DNA of 64,000 bases from Streptomyces sp. RKAG290 (GTDB taxonomy: Bacteria > Actinomycetota > Actinomycetes > Streptomycetales > Streptomycetaceae): positions 6,881,894 to 6,945,893 of the forward strand of contig NZ_JAJOZC010000001.1 in assembly GCF_023701695.1 (NCBI RefSeq), given 5' to 3'. The notes under the pieces were generated by a model, which was not told the origin of the DNA, made no database searches, and saw only the letters and a list, made by a program, of their open reading frames with translations. Positions 32,441 through 42,300 of the stretch are shown piece after piece. Every line of letters starts with the position of its first letter. The stretch's first letter is position 1. The translations under genes and the position numbers were made by a program.

Positions 32441-35113
32441 GTGAAACGGTCCTCACCCTTGCGGCGGCTGCGCTCCCTCTTCAACACCCGCACCGTGGCC
32501 GGGCAGGTCTTCTTCATGATGCTGGGGATCGTCCTGCTGCTCGTGGCGGCAGCGGTCTTCTCACTGGTGGTCCAGGGCAGGCGCGACAGCACCCACGAGG
32601 CCGAGGCCCGTTCGATGAGCGTGGCGCAGACCTTCGCCCACGCGCCCGGAACCGTGGCGGCGCTGGACAGCAGGAACCCCACCGCCGTCCTTCAGCCGCT
32701 CACGGAGAAGACCCGGAAGCTGACCGGCGTCGAGTACATCGTCGTGGCCGGGACCAACGGAACCCGCTACACCCACCCCGACACCGCGCTGATCGGGAAG
32801 CACATCATCGGCCCGTACAAGGAGGCGCTGGAGGGCGAGTCCTTCACCCGGACCTTCACCACGAGCCGCGGGCCCGCCGTCGTCTCGGTGGTGCCCGTAC
32901 CGCGGCCCGACGGCTCGGTGGCCGGACTGGTGTCCGTGGGCATCACTGTCGAGAACGTCAACGCGGTGGCCGACCCGAGCATCCCGTTCGCCATCGGCAC
33001 CGCGGTGGCCGCGCTGGTCCTCACGACGGGCGCCGCGGCACTGGTGAGCCGCCGCCTGGGCCGCCAGACCCGCGGCCTGGGCCCGGCCGAGATGACACGG
33101 ATGTACGAGCACCACGACGCGGTGTTGCACGCGGTGCGCGAAGGGGTCCTCATCATCGGCGCCGACCACCGGCTGCTGCTGGCCAACGACGAGGCCCGAA
33201 GGCTTCTGGGGCTGCCCGCCGACGCCGAAGGACGCGCCGTGACGGACCTGGGGCTGGAGCCCCGCACGGCGGAGCTGCTGGCCTCCGGCCGGGTCGCCAC
33301 GGACGAGGTGCGGCCGGCCGGCAACCGGCTGCTGGCCGTCAACCTCCGCCCCACGGGCGAACGCGGCGGGCCACCCGGCATCGTCGCGACCCTGCGGGAC
33401 ACCACGGAGCTGCAGGTGGTCACCGGCCGCGCGGAGACCGTGCGGGAGCGCCTGATGCTCCTGTACCGCGCGGGCGCACGGATCGGCACCACCCTCGACG
33501 TCACCACGACCGCGCGTGAGCTCGCGGAGGTCGCCGCACCGGGATTCGCCGACAGTGTGACGGTCGACCTCGCCGACTCCGTCCTCCGCGGGGAAGAGCC
33601 GCAGCCACCAACGGGCGAGGCCATGAACATGCGCCGCACAGCCGTCTGCGGCACCGAATCGGGCCACCCCCTGTACCCGCTCGGCAAGGTCATCGGATTC
33701 GTGCCCACCGGCCCCGAAGCCATCGGCAGCAGCAGCGGCCACACCTGGATGGTGCCCGACCTGACCGCGTCCTCGCAGTGGCGGCAGGCCGATCCGGAGC
33801 AGTCCGCGAAGATCCTTGAGTACGGATTCCACTCGCTGCTCTCCGTACCGCTGCACGCGCGCGGCGTCATCCTCGGCATGGCCAACTTCTGGCGCGCCCA
33901 GAACGAGGACCCCTTCACCGCCGAGGACCTGTCGTTCGCCGAGGAGCTGGTGGCCCGGGCCGCCGTCAGCGTCGACAACGCCCGGCGCTACACCCGCGAG
34001 CACGAGATGGCGGTGACCCTGCAGCGCAGCCTGCTCCCGCGGGGCCTTCCCGAGCAGAACGCCCTGGATGTCGCCTTCCGCTACCTGCCGGCGCAGGCCG
34101 GGGTGGGCGGGGACTGGTTCGATGTGATCCCGCTCTCCGGCGCCCGGGTCGCCCTGGTGGTCGGGGACGTGGTCGGCCACGGTCTGCATGCCGCGGCCAC
34201 CATGGGCCGGCTGCGCACCACGGTGCACAACTTCTCCACGCTGGACCTGCCGCCCGACGAACTCCTCGGCCATCTCGACGAACTCGTGCTCAGGATGGAC
34301 CAGGGCGAGGAGGCGGACGGCCGCGGCGGGATCACCGGGGCCACCTGCCTGTACGCGATCTACGACGCGGTCTCCGGGCGCTGCTCGATGGCCCGGGCCG
34401 GTCACCCCGGGCCCGCTCTCGTCCTGCCCGACGGCACCGTCCAGTTTCCCGAGATCCCGGCCGGTCTGCCCCTCGGCATCGGCGGGATGCCCTTCGAGGC
34501 GGCCGAACTGGAGGTGCCCGAAGGGAGCCGGCTGGTCCTGTACACGGACGGTCTCATCGAGCGCCGTGACCGGGACATCGACGAAGGCATGGAGCAGCTG
34601 CGCCAGGCCCTGGCCGACCGCGACCGGACGCCGGAGGAGACCTGCGACGACGTGCTGGAAGCGATGCTGCCCACCCGTCCGGGCGACGACGTCGCCCTGC
34701 TGGTGGCCCGCACCCGCACCCTGGATCCCGCCCGGCGCGTGCAGTGGGAGGTGGTCCCGGATCCCTCGGCCGTCTCGGGGGTCCGCAAGCAGGCCATCCG
34801 CTGGCTCGCCGACCAGGGACTCGACGAGGAGGGGTTCGTCACCGAGCTCATCCTGAGCGAGCTGGTCACCAACGCCATCCGGTACGGCTCCGAACCGATC
34901 ATGGTGCGGCTGCTGTACGACCGGGCCCTCATCTGCGAGGTGTCGGACTGCAGCAGTACCTCACCGCACCTGCGCTACGCCGCGACCACGGACGAGGGCG
35001 GGCGGGGTCTGTTCCTCGTCGCCCAGTTCGCCGAGCGGTGGGGGACCCGCTACACCGAGCGCGGCAAGGTCATCTGGTCCGAGCAGACGCTCGAAGGGCC
35101 GCCCGCCGGGTAG
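32441..35113 (+). CDS. membrane sensor PP2C phosphatase with RsbW-like kinase domain
   Basis: 890 aa. Helix 1 (about 18-44), extracellular CitA/DcuS-like sensor (about 45-170: VEYIVVAGTNGTRYTHPD), helix 2 (about 175-200), PAS (about 215-330), GAF (about 340-530), PP2C phosphatase (about 545-765: GGDWFDVIPL, GDVVGHGLHAAATMG, LYTDGLIE, GDDVALLVA), and a C-terminal GHKL ATPase (about 770-885) with LSELVTNAIRYGS. This is the Streptomyces type that combines an anti-sigma-like kinase and a phosphatase acting on anti-anti-sigma factors, switched by an external ligand. The GTG start at 32441 gives the N-terminal helix directly. The upstream 32165-32440 gap holds only divergent promoter sequence. Confidence 0.9.
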   Translation: MKRSSPLRRLRSLFNTRTVAGQVFFMMLGIVLLLVAAAVFSLVVQGRRDSTHEAEARSMSVAQTFAHAPGTVAALDSRNPTAVLQPLTEKTRKLTGVEYIVVAGTNGTRYTHPDTALIGKHIIGPYKEALEGESFTRTFTTSRGPAVVSVVPVPRPDGSVAGLVSVGITVENVNAVADPSIPFAIGTAVAALVLTTGAAALVSRRLGRQTRGLGPAEMTRMYEHHDAVLHAVREGVLIIGADHRLLLANDEARRLLGLPADAEGRAVTDLGLEPRTAELLASGRVATDEVRPAGNRLLAVNLRPTGERGGPPGIVATLRDTTELQVVTGRAETVRERLMLLYRAGARIGTTLDVTTTARELAEVAAPGFADSVTVDLADSVLRGEEPQPPTGEAMNMRRTAVCGTESGHPLYPLGKVIGFVPTGPEAIGSSSGHTWMVPDLTASSQWRQADPEQSAKILEYGFHSLLSVPLHARGVILGMANFWRAQNEDPFTAEDLSFAEELVARAAVSVDNARRYTREHEMAVTLQRSLLPRGLPEQNALDVAFRYLPAQAGVGGDWFDVIPLSGARVALVVGDVVGHGLHAAATMGRLRTTVHNFSTLDLPPDELLGHLDELVLRMDQGEEADGRGGITGATCLYAIYDAVSGRCSMARAGHPGPALVLPDGTVQFPEIPAGLPLGIGGMPFEAAELEVPEGSRLVLYTDGLIERRDRDIDEGMEQLRQALADRDRTPEETCDDVLEAMLPTRPGDDVALLVARTRTLDPARRVQWEVVPDPSAVSGVRKQAIRWLADQGLDEEGFVTELILSELVTNAIRYGSEPIMVRLLYDRALICEVSDCSSTSPHLRYAATTDEGGRGLFLVAQFAERWGTRYTERGKVIWSEQTLEGPPAG

Positions 35114-35148
35114 CCGTCCCCCTCGGGAACGGCCGCACCGACGGCGAC

Positions 35149-35179
35149 GCGGGGCCCGGCAGCGACTGCCGGGCCCCGC
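35149..35179. terminator. bidirectional terminator
   Basis: Perfect 14-bp stem GCGGGGCCCGGCAG / CTGCCGGGCCCCGC with a CGA loop, between two convergent genes. Confidence 0.9.
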
Positions 35180-35205
35180 GCTGTGCGGTCAGCTCATCCG
35201 TCGTG

Positions 35206-37392
35206 TCACGGGAAGGACACCACGTTCGAAGGGACGGTGGAGGTACCGGAAGTGGGTGCTCCGGTGTTGTTGATGACGTGTTCGTACTGGCCCTGGCCGC
35301 CGAGCGAGACGACGAGCAGGTCGTGGAACTTCACGCCGGGCTTCACCGGTGCTTCGAAGCCGTGGTCCTGGCGGATCGTCGGATCGACGTTGAAGTAGCA
35401 GTAGCTGCCCAGGCCCCAGCCCTCGTGGGTGGTGACGGAGTCGTCGACCTTGTAGGCCGCGAATCCCTTGGTGCTGCCGTTCTGGACGGCGGCCTGGTTG
35501 GGGGCGTCGTACGCCTTCTCGTTCTGGAAGAAGATCGTCTTGCCGTTCTCCCCGGACCAGCGGACGTCGTACTTGTTGAAGTGCTCCACGAACAGGCCGG
35601 TCGCCAGGACGTCGTCGCCGTTGACCTGGAGGCCGTAGTCGGCCCGGTTGGTCTCCCAGCCGACGCCGTCCCCGTGGTCGGCACGCCACAGCCAGGTGTG
35701 GTCCACGATGGTGTCGTCGTTGTTGATCACCATGCCGGTGGTGGCCTTGCCCGCGCCCGCACCGCCGACGCGGATGAACACGTCCTGGACGGTGGTCGGG
35801 TTGGCCGAGTGATCGGCGGAGGCTCCGGTGGGGCCGACCTGGACCAGCACCTGGGAGTTCTGCGGACCGGCGTCGACGAGCAGGCCGGCGAGCTTCACGC
35901 CGTCCACGTCACCGACCTTGATGGCGGTCACCCCGTTGTCCGGGATGATCGTGGCCAGGCCCAGGCCCAGCACGACCGTGTTGGCGCGGTCGATGTTGAT
36001 GGTCTGGTTCACGTGGTAGATGCCGGGCGTGAAGAGCAGGTGCAGACCCTGCTGGACGGCGGCGTTGATGGTGGCCGCGGAGGCGCCGGGCTTGACCACG
36101 TAGAACTGGCTCAGCGGGATGGACTCGCCCTGCGGGGTGCCGTTCCACGAGACACCGCGTGCGTTGGTGCGCTTGGCGGGGACGAACACCTTGTAGTCGT
36201 TGCCGTCCAGGTACAGGAACGGCTTCTCGCGGGAGACCGGGGTGTTGTTGAGCGTGGTGTACGGCGGCTCCGGGAAGCTCTGGGCGGGTGCGCCCTCGAC
36301 ACCGGAGAACGTCATGTTCCAGACGCCGTTGCCCCAGCTGCCGACCGAGCTGTCGCGGGTGTACCACTGCTGCTGCGAGTACGGCCCGACCTGGCCGTCG
36401 ATCTTGCTGTCGGCGATGTACCCGCCGCTCGCCCAGCCGTAGCCGTTCGGCGCGAGGTTCAGCCCGCCCTTGACGTGCATCCGGCGGAACGGGGCGGCCT
36501 GCGAAACGGCCCAGCGGTCCGTGCCGCTCACCGGGTTGAGCGCGAGGTTCTCGGCCGAACGCCAGAAGTTCTGCGTCGCGTTGCCGTTGAACCAGCCGGC
36601 GTCGACGGTCACATCACCGTTGAAGGTGGTGTCGTCGGGCTTGAGACCGAGACCGGCGATCGAGGTGTAGAACCCGATCTGCGCGTTGATGTTGTTGTAC
36701 GTACCGGGCTTGAACATCAGCGCGTAACGGCCGGTGCCGAACTGTGCCGACTCCTGCTGCTTGAAGATCTCGTCGACCTTGGCCTGGATGTTGGGCGTCG
36801 AGGGGTCGAAGACCAGGACGTTCGGGCCGAGGTCGCCGCCGCCGGGAATCTGCGGGCCGCCCGGGTCGGTCCCGGTGGTGCCGAAGACCTGGAACTCCCA
36901 GAGGGAGTAGCCGTACTGGGTGGCCCGGGCGGTGCCGGTCAGCCGGACGTAGCGGGCGGTGCCGGAGACGTTCAGGGTCTCGGTGCCGCCGGGGCCCGTG
37001 GTGGTGGAGTAGGCGGTGCTCCAGGTGCTGTTGTTCGTGGAGAACTCGATCCGGTAGCCCTTGGCGTAGGCGGCCTCCCACTTCAGCGTGATCTGGCTGA
37101 CCGAGGCGGCGGCACCGAGGTCGACCTCGATCCACTGCGGGTCGGAAGCGGCGCTCGACCAGCGGGTTCCGTTGTCGCCGTCGACGGCGGAGGTGGCGGG
37201 GGTGCCGTAGTTCTCCTGGCTGGAGGTGGTCACCGTCCTGCCCTGCGAGAGCAGCGTGGGCGCGGCGCTCGCCGGGGTCGACGGCACGAAGGCCAGCAGT
37301 GAGACGACCAGACCGGCGACGGCGGCCAGCACGCCGGTGCGTCTTCTTCCGGTCGGGGCCGCGGGTCTGTGGAACACGGGGGGTGCGTACAT
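35206..37392 (-). CDS. secreted CBM32 (F5/8 type C) plus right-handed beta-helix protein
   Basis: 728 aa exported protein. Signal peptide (VLAAVAGLVVSLLAFVPST ... ASAA). An F5/8 type C/CBM32 domain (about 50-180) has TSSQENYGTPATSAVDGDNG, TRWSSAASDPQWIEVDLG and a C-terminal SLWEFQVFG. A long beta-helix region (about 195-720) has repeated short strands and FKPGTYNNINAQIGFYTSIA, YHVNQTINIDRANTVVLGLG. Homologues are often mislabelled adenylyl cyclase; the architecture suggests a polysaccharide-active enzyme, perhaps beta-1,3-glucanase-like, but I see no decisive catalytic motif. ATG 37392 follows AGGAGA. A LacI-type palindrome lies 46 bp upstream. Confidence 0.78.
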   Translation of the reverse strand: MYAPPVFHRPAAPTGRRRTGVLAAVAGLVVSLLAFVPSTPASAAPTLLSQGRTVTTSSQENYGTPATSAVDGDNGTRWSSAASDPQWIEVDLGAAASVSQITLKWEAAYAKGYRIEFSTNNSTWSTAYSTTTGPGGTETLNVSGTARYVRLTGTARATQYGYSLWEFQVFGTTGTDPGGPQIPGGGDLGPNVLVFDPSTPNIQAKVDEIFKQQESAQFGTGRYALMFKPGTYNNINAQIGFYTSIAGLGLKPDDTTFNGDVTVDAGWFNGNATQNFWRSAENLALNPVSGTDRWAVSQAAPFRRMHVKGGLNLAPNGYGWASGGYIADSKIDGQVGPYSQQQWYTRDSSVGSWGNGVWNMTFSGVEGAPAQSFPEPPYTTLNNTPVSREKPFLYLDGNDYKVFVPAKRTNARGVSWNGTPQGESIPLSQFYVVKPGASAATINAAVQQGLHLLFTPGIYHVNQTINIDRANTVVLGLGLATIIPDNGVTAIKVGDVDGVKLAGLLVDAGPQNSQVLVQVGPTGASADHSANPTTVQDVFIRVGGAGAGKATTGMVINNDDTIVDHTWLWRADHGDGVGWETNRADYGLQVNGDDVLATGLFVEHFNKYDVRWSGENGKTIFFQNEKAYDAPNQAAVQNGSTKGFAAYKVDDSVTTHEGWGLGSYCYFNVDPTIRQDHGFEAPVKPGVKFHDLLVVSLGGQGQYEHVINNTGAPTSGTSTVPSNVVSFP

Positions 37393-37437
37393 GGGGATGT
37401 CTCCTGGGTCGCGGTACGGGTGCACGACACGAAGCCG

Positions 37438-37492
37438 GAGAGCGCTCTCTCCGACCGATGGGGATACTTCTCCCTTGTTTCCTACGCGTCAA
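37438..37492 (-). promoter_or_regulatory. promoter and LacI-type operator of the beta-helix gene
   Basis: Minus-strand TTGACG (37487-37492) and AAGTAT (37464-37469) with 17-bp spacing. Downstream is a perfect palindrome GAGAGCGCTCTC (37438-37449), similar in shape to CebR/BglR-type operators that respond to glucan oligosaccharides. The remaining gap to 37863 contains only low-quality short frames and a TATCCT hexamer before the next gene. Confidence 0.7.
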
Positions 37493-37863
37493 TAGGTGTG
37501 CAACACCCGCTTGGCCGGGCGCCGTTGAGAACAAGAGTTGATGACGGATACCTCCCGATTGACCGTGTTCCGCACGCCTTGAAGGCGCCACGGCAAGGGA
37601 TCTGACGCACCGTCGATTCAGGGGATGATGCGGCGTACACATGGAGTGACGGAGGGGCGGCATGCCGTTGCCACCGCAACTGAACACCGGCCGGACGCAT
37701 CCCGGCGCGTCGGAAGTTCTGCCCACCGCAGGCCACCGCGCCTGTTACCGGACATCTTGCCGACGTCCCGGGGACAGCGGATACGGGTGCTCGCTATCCT
37801 CCGGGACATGAGCCGTGAGCGCGGTACGCGCAGCGCCCTTGACCAGGCGCGACGGGCCCCGGG

Positions 37864-39315
37864 GTGACCGAGGACGTGGGCCCTGTGCCGGCGGACCCCC
37901 GTGGCGCGCAGGCATGGAGATCCTTCGGGGTCCGGTTACGCCAGTGGCGCGGACGGGCCGGTCTCACCCAGGCCCAGGTGGGCGCCCGCGTCGGCTACGA
38001 CCACACCGCCATCAGCAAACTCGAACACGGCAGCCGCAGGACGCCGCTGCCGCTGGCCCGCAGGCTGGACGACCTGCTGGCCGCGGGCGGTGACCTGCTG
38101 GCCGCCTGCGAAGCGGCCGTGGCGAAGCAAGCGGCGGGGGACACGGACGGGGCGGACCGCGGGCCGCGGACCGCGGACGCCCCGGCCCGCCCGGGCCCTC
38201 TGCCCGGCGAACCCGCGGGCGGTGCACTCCTGGCGATGCTGCCCCCGGGGACCGCCCTGCCCGCCGGCCTGCCCGCGTACGGGCTCGCCTGCCCGCTGCA
38301 CAGCCGGGACGGCTGCGCCGTACCCGCACTCACCGACGCCATAGAACTGCACGCGGCCTTCTGCGCCCTGGACCCGGACACGTCGTCCCACCCCGCACTG
38401 GACACCGAGACCGTGCACGCCCTGACCGCCCTGCTCGCCGTCTGCCTGCGCGCCGAGGAGGAACGCGCCTGGCCGGGGGCGACCGCCGTCGTCGAACGCA
38501 CACTGCACGCCATGCTCCGGTGGATGGCGCTGCCCGCGGCCCGCTACCAGCGCCAACTCGCCCCGCTGGCAGCCGAGTACGCACAGTCGGCGGGCTGTCT
38601 GCGGTTGCTGTGGGGCCGCAACGGCACCGCGATGGCCTGGCTCGACCGGTCGCTGCTCTGGTCCGCCATGGCCGGTCACGTGGGGACCGAGGTCGCGGCG
38701 CTCAGCGACATGAGCACCCTTGCCCGGTTGGAGGGCGACGGTCCCTCGGCCCTGGCCTACGGGATGGCCATCCGGCAGGCCGCCGCGAACCGGCCCTGGG
38801 CGGGCGCCATGAGCGATCTGTACCAGGCGCGCGGTCACGCCGTCCGGGGGGACGCCCCGCAGACCCTGAGCCACATCGACCGCGCCTGGTCGCAGATGGA
38901 CCGGGTCCAGGAGCGGGACGAGACGGAGGCACCCTGGCTCTCCGTCGCCTCGGTGCGCCTGCGGGTGGAGTCGGGCGCGGCGGGCGCGCTGCGCGACCTC
39001 GCGGCGGCCACCGGGGACCGCCGGTTCGCGCTCCGGGCGGTCGGGGCGGCAGGCACCGCGCTCGGCTTGCTGCCTCCCGGCATGCACTCGGCGCGGATGC
39101 TGTTCCTGGTGCGGATGGCCGACGCCCATGCCTGCGCGGGTGACCCGTCGGCGGCGCTGGCCGTGGCCGGTCCGGTGCTCGACACCACCGAGGTCACCCC
39201 GTCGACGCTGCTCGGCCAGGAGCTGCGCGGACTGCACGGCAGACTGGCCGCGCACCGGGCCGGCAGGCCCGAGATCGACGAGTTCGTCCGCCGCCTGGCC
39301 GCGGTGGTCCGCTGA
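37864..39315 (+). CDS. XRE-type helix-turn-helix regulator with large C-terminal domain
   Basis: 483 aa. N-terminal XRE domain (about 20-75): FGVRLRQWRGRAGLTQAQVG, then VGYDHTAISKLEHGSRRTP. A Pro/Ala linker follows, then an all-helical region to the end that looks like TPR-type repeats (WLDRSLLWSAMAGHVGTEVA, SDLYQARGHAVRGDAPQ, ARMLFLVRMADAHACAGDPS). Such Streptomyces proteins often act in development or bind partner proteins through the repeats. The target is unknown. The GTG start at 37864 overlaps the TGA of a 19-codon frame starting at 37808, which may be accidental. Confidence 0.85.
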   Translation: MTEDVGPVPADPRGAQAWRSFGVRLRQWRGRAGLTQAQVGARVGYDHTAISKLEHGSRRTPLPLARRLDDLLAAGGDLLAACEAAVAKQAAGDTDGADRGPRTADAPARPGPLPGEPAGGALLAMLPPGTALPAGLPAYGLACPLHSRDGCAVPALTDAIELHAAFCALDPDTSSHPALDTETVHALTALLAVCLRAEEERAWPGATAVVERTLHAMLRWMALPAARYQRQLAPLAAEYAQSAGCLRLLWGRNGTAMAWLDRSLLWSAMAGHVGTEVAALSDMSTLARLEGDGPSALAYGMAIRQAAANRPWAGAMSDLYQARGHAVRGDAPQTLSHIDRAWSQMDRVQERDETEAPWLSVASVRLRVESGAAGALRDLAAATGDRRFALRAVGAAGTALGLLPPGMHSARMLFLVRMADAHACAGDPSAALAVAGPVLDTTEVTPSTLLGQELRGLHGRLAAHRAGRPEIDEFVRRLAAVVR

Positions 39316-39321
39316 GACGGC

Positions 39322-39355
39322 GGGGCGGGGCGTGTGAACCACCACGCCCCGCCCC
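39322..39355. terminator. bidirectional terminator
   Basis: Perfect 13-bp stem GGGGCGGGGCGTG / CACGCCCCGCCCC with an 8-nt loop, between convergent XRE and protease genes. Confidence 0.88.
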
Positions 39356-39377
39356 TGTGCGTACTGCTGATGACTGA

Positions 39378-42300
39378 TCAGCTCACGTCGAGCGTGACAT
39401 CGTCCACGACGAAGCTGGTCTGCAGGTAGGCGTCCTCCTTGCTGGTGAACCCCAGCGTCACCGTCTGACCCGCTGCGGCGGCGACGTCGAAGCTCTGCTG
39501 GACGTAGCCGCTGCTCGCGTCGAGATTCGAGTACGTGGCCAGCGTCCGCGACCCCAGCTTGACGGTGAAGGTGTCGTACGCGGTCGCGTCGCCCGCCGAC
39601 TCGTCCGTGTCGGTGCGCACGTAGAACGACAGCTTGTACGTCGAGCAGCCCGCCGGGACGGTCAGCGACTGCGAGGCGCTGTCACTGTGGGTGCTGCCCC
39701 AGCCGCCGAACCAGGCCTGGTAGGCGCCGCTGTGTGCGGGCTTCTCCGAGGTCCTGTTGTTGATGACCCCGTCCGTCTGGGTCCACGGCGCCGTGCCGTT
39801 CTCGAAGCCGCCGTTTGCGACGACCTGCCGCGCCTGGCAGCTGCCGCCGCCGCCGACGACCAGCGAGTACGTGGTGGTGTGGGTGGCGGTGCCCGTTCCG
39901 GTCACGGTGAGGGTGTAGGTGCCCGCGGTGGTCTGGGCCCCCGCGGAGACGGTCATCGTCGAGGAGGACCCGGACTGCACGGAGGACGGGGCGAAGGAGA
40001 CGGTGACGCCGTTCGGCGCCCCGGAGGCCGTCAGCCGGACACTCTGCGCGGAACCACTGGTGGTGGCTGTGGAGACGGTCGCCGTGGCCGAGGCCCCGGG
40101 CTGGACGCTGCCGGAGAGCGGGCTCACCGAGACGGAGAAGTCGTTGGCGGGTGCGGTGGTGCCGACCGCCGTCTTCCACACCGAGTACGCGATTCCGTCG
40201 GCGCTGCGGTCGAGTGCGGTCGCGTTGATGTTGCTGGTGGTGTCGCACGCCTGGTGGTAGCAGGAGTCGTACGAACGGCCTGCCGTGCCGCCCCACTTGG
40301 TGGCCTGCGCAGCAGACTTGGTGTCACTCGCGCCGGTGGCGTAGCCCGACGTCGCGATGCCTGCCTGCTGGAACGAGTAGTCGTCGGAGCGTCCTTGGCC
40401 CTCGACGTTCTCTTCCGGAGCGAGGCCGAGGGAGCTCCAGTACTCCTTCATCGGGGCCGATGCGGCGGAGTTGAGGTTGTTGATGAAGTAGCCGCCGTTG
40501 GGCGAGGCGACCATGTCGAAGTTGTAGTACGCCGTGATGGCGCTGCGCTGGGCGGACGTGAGCTGCCCGACGTAGTACTCGGAGCCCTGCAGGCCCTGCT
40601 CCTCGCCGTTCCACCAGGCGAAGCGCACGTGCTTGGTCATCGTCGGGTTCTGCTGGGCCAGGGCGAGCGCGTTCTCCAGGAGAGTGGCGGAGCCGGAGCC
40701 GTTGTCATTGATACCGGGCCCGGCGGCGACACCGTCCAGGTGCGCGCCGAACATCACGGTCCGGTCGGCGGGGCCACCGGGCCAGTCCGCGATCAGGTTG
40801 TTGCCGCGGTAGCTGCAGCTGGTGCAGGACTGCTCGCTGACCGTGTAACCGGCTGCCTGGAGCTTGCCCTTCACATACGCGAGCGAGGCCGTGTAACCGG
40901 CGCTGCCGGCCCGCCGGTTGCCGCCGTTCTGCGAGGCGATGGTGTTGAACTGCGACAGGTGCGACTGCACATTGGCGACGCTGATGTCAGGAGGAGTGCC
41001 ACCGGGGCCGCCGCCGCCGTCATTGACGGTCAGCGTGTACTGCGCGGTGTGTTCCTGGGTGCCGGCGCCCTTCACCGTGAGGGTGTACGTACCGGGGGCC
41101 GCGGCCGACGTGGCCGACACGGTCATGGCCGAGGTCGCGCCGGACTGTACCGCGGACGGGCTGAAGGAGACGTTGACACCGCTCGGCTGGCCGGTCGCGG
41201 ACAGATTGACCGGCTGCGCGCTGCCGGAGCTCACGGTCGTCCTGACCGTGGCCGTCACCGCACTGCCCGGCTTCACCGAGCCGGCGGCCGGATCCAGGGA
41301 GAGCGAGAAGTCGTTGTTGCCACTCGGCGCGCAGGTCGGGTCGCCGCTCTGCGCCGGGACGCTGACCGCGTCCCAGGCGGCCTTCGTCCGGTTGAACAGC
41401 ACACAGCCGGCGTCCAGGGCCTTGGCCGAGGTGAGCGTGGCGGTGCGGTAACGCTTGTACGTCATGCCGCTGGTCTTGAGCAGCATGCCGCCGTAGAAGA
41501 CCTTGCCGGCGCTCTGGATTCCCACGCCGGTGACCGAGGAGCTGTTGCAGGTCGGGCTGGACGGTTTGCCGCCGCCGGGGCTCGATCCCTCGGCCAGCAG
41601 GTAGAACCAGTGGTTGAGCGGACCGGCCGCCGCGTGCTCCTCGGTGCTGGGTATGGAGGAGCTGTAGCAGTTCGGGTCACCGATCTGACCGGGGTTGTAC
41701 ATGATCCGGATCGGCCCGTCGCCCACGAGGTCGATCTTCTCGCCGACGGTGTAGTCCGGGTCGTCGTACGGGGTGGGCTCATTGGTGTACGCCTCGGTCA
41801 GCGCCCCCATGATGTCGCCGGTCGCCTCGCCGAGACCGGACTCGTTGTTGGCGCCGCCGGGCGTGTACTGGTCGATGCCGTGGCCGAACTCGTGGCCCAC
41901 GACATCGATGGCCCCGATCCACTGGTTGGCGTTGTTGTGGCCGATGGAGACGGTGGACCCGTCCCAGTAGGCGTTCACGTCGTTGAGCCCGACCTTGACC
42001 GGCCAGCTGCGGCCGTTTCCGTCGTGGCCGTTGCGCCCCAGCCAGTCACGCAGCATGTCCCACTCGTGCTGGGCCGCCCACATGACGTCGACGCAGCCGG
42101 TCTCCTTGCTGGAGGCGCTGCCGGTGCCCCAGGAGTCGGTGGCCTTCGTGAAGACGCCACCCGTGCTGTAGTCGGCGCAGCTCAGCCCCGGCCTGCCCGG
42201 GTCACGTAACGAGTAACTACCGCCGGAAGAAGTGGTGTTGATCGACAGCGGGGACGGTCCGTTCCACTGGCTGTTTCCGGTGCCGGCCTTGACGTCGTCG

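Noticed and set aside
37625..37807. Short gene before the XRE regulator
   Set aside because: Third-position GC is clearly lower than in real neighbours and no protein-like pattern is visible.
37808..37867. 19-codon upstream reading frame coupled to the XRE regulator by a GTGA overlap
   Set aside because: No ribosome site, and the open frame extends far upstream with poor codon bias; coupling may be accidental.
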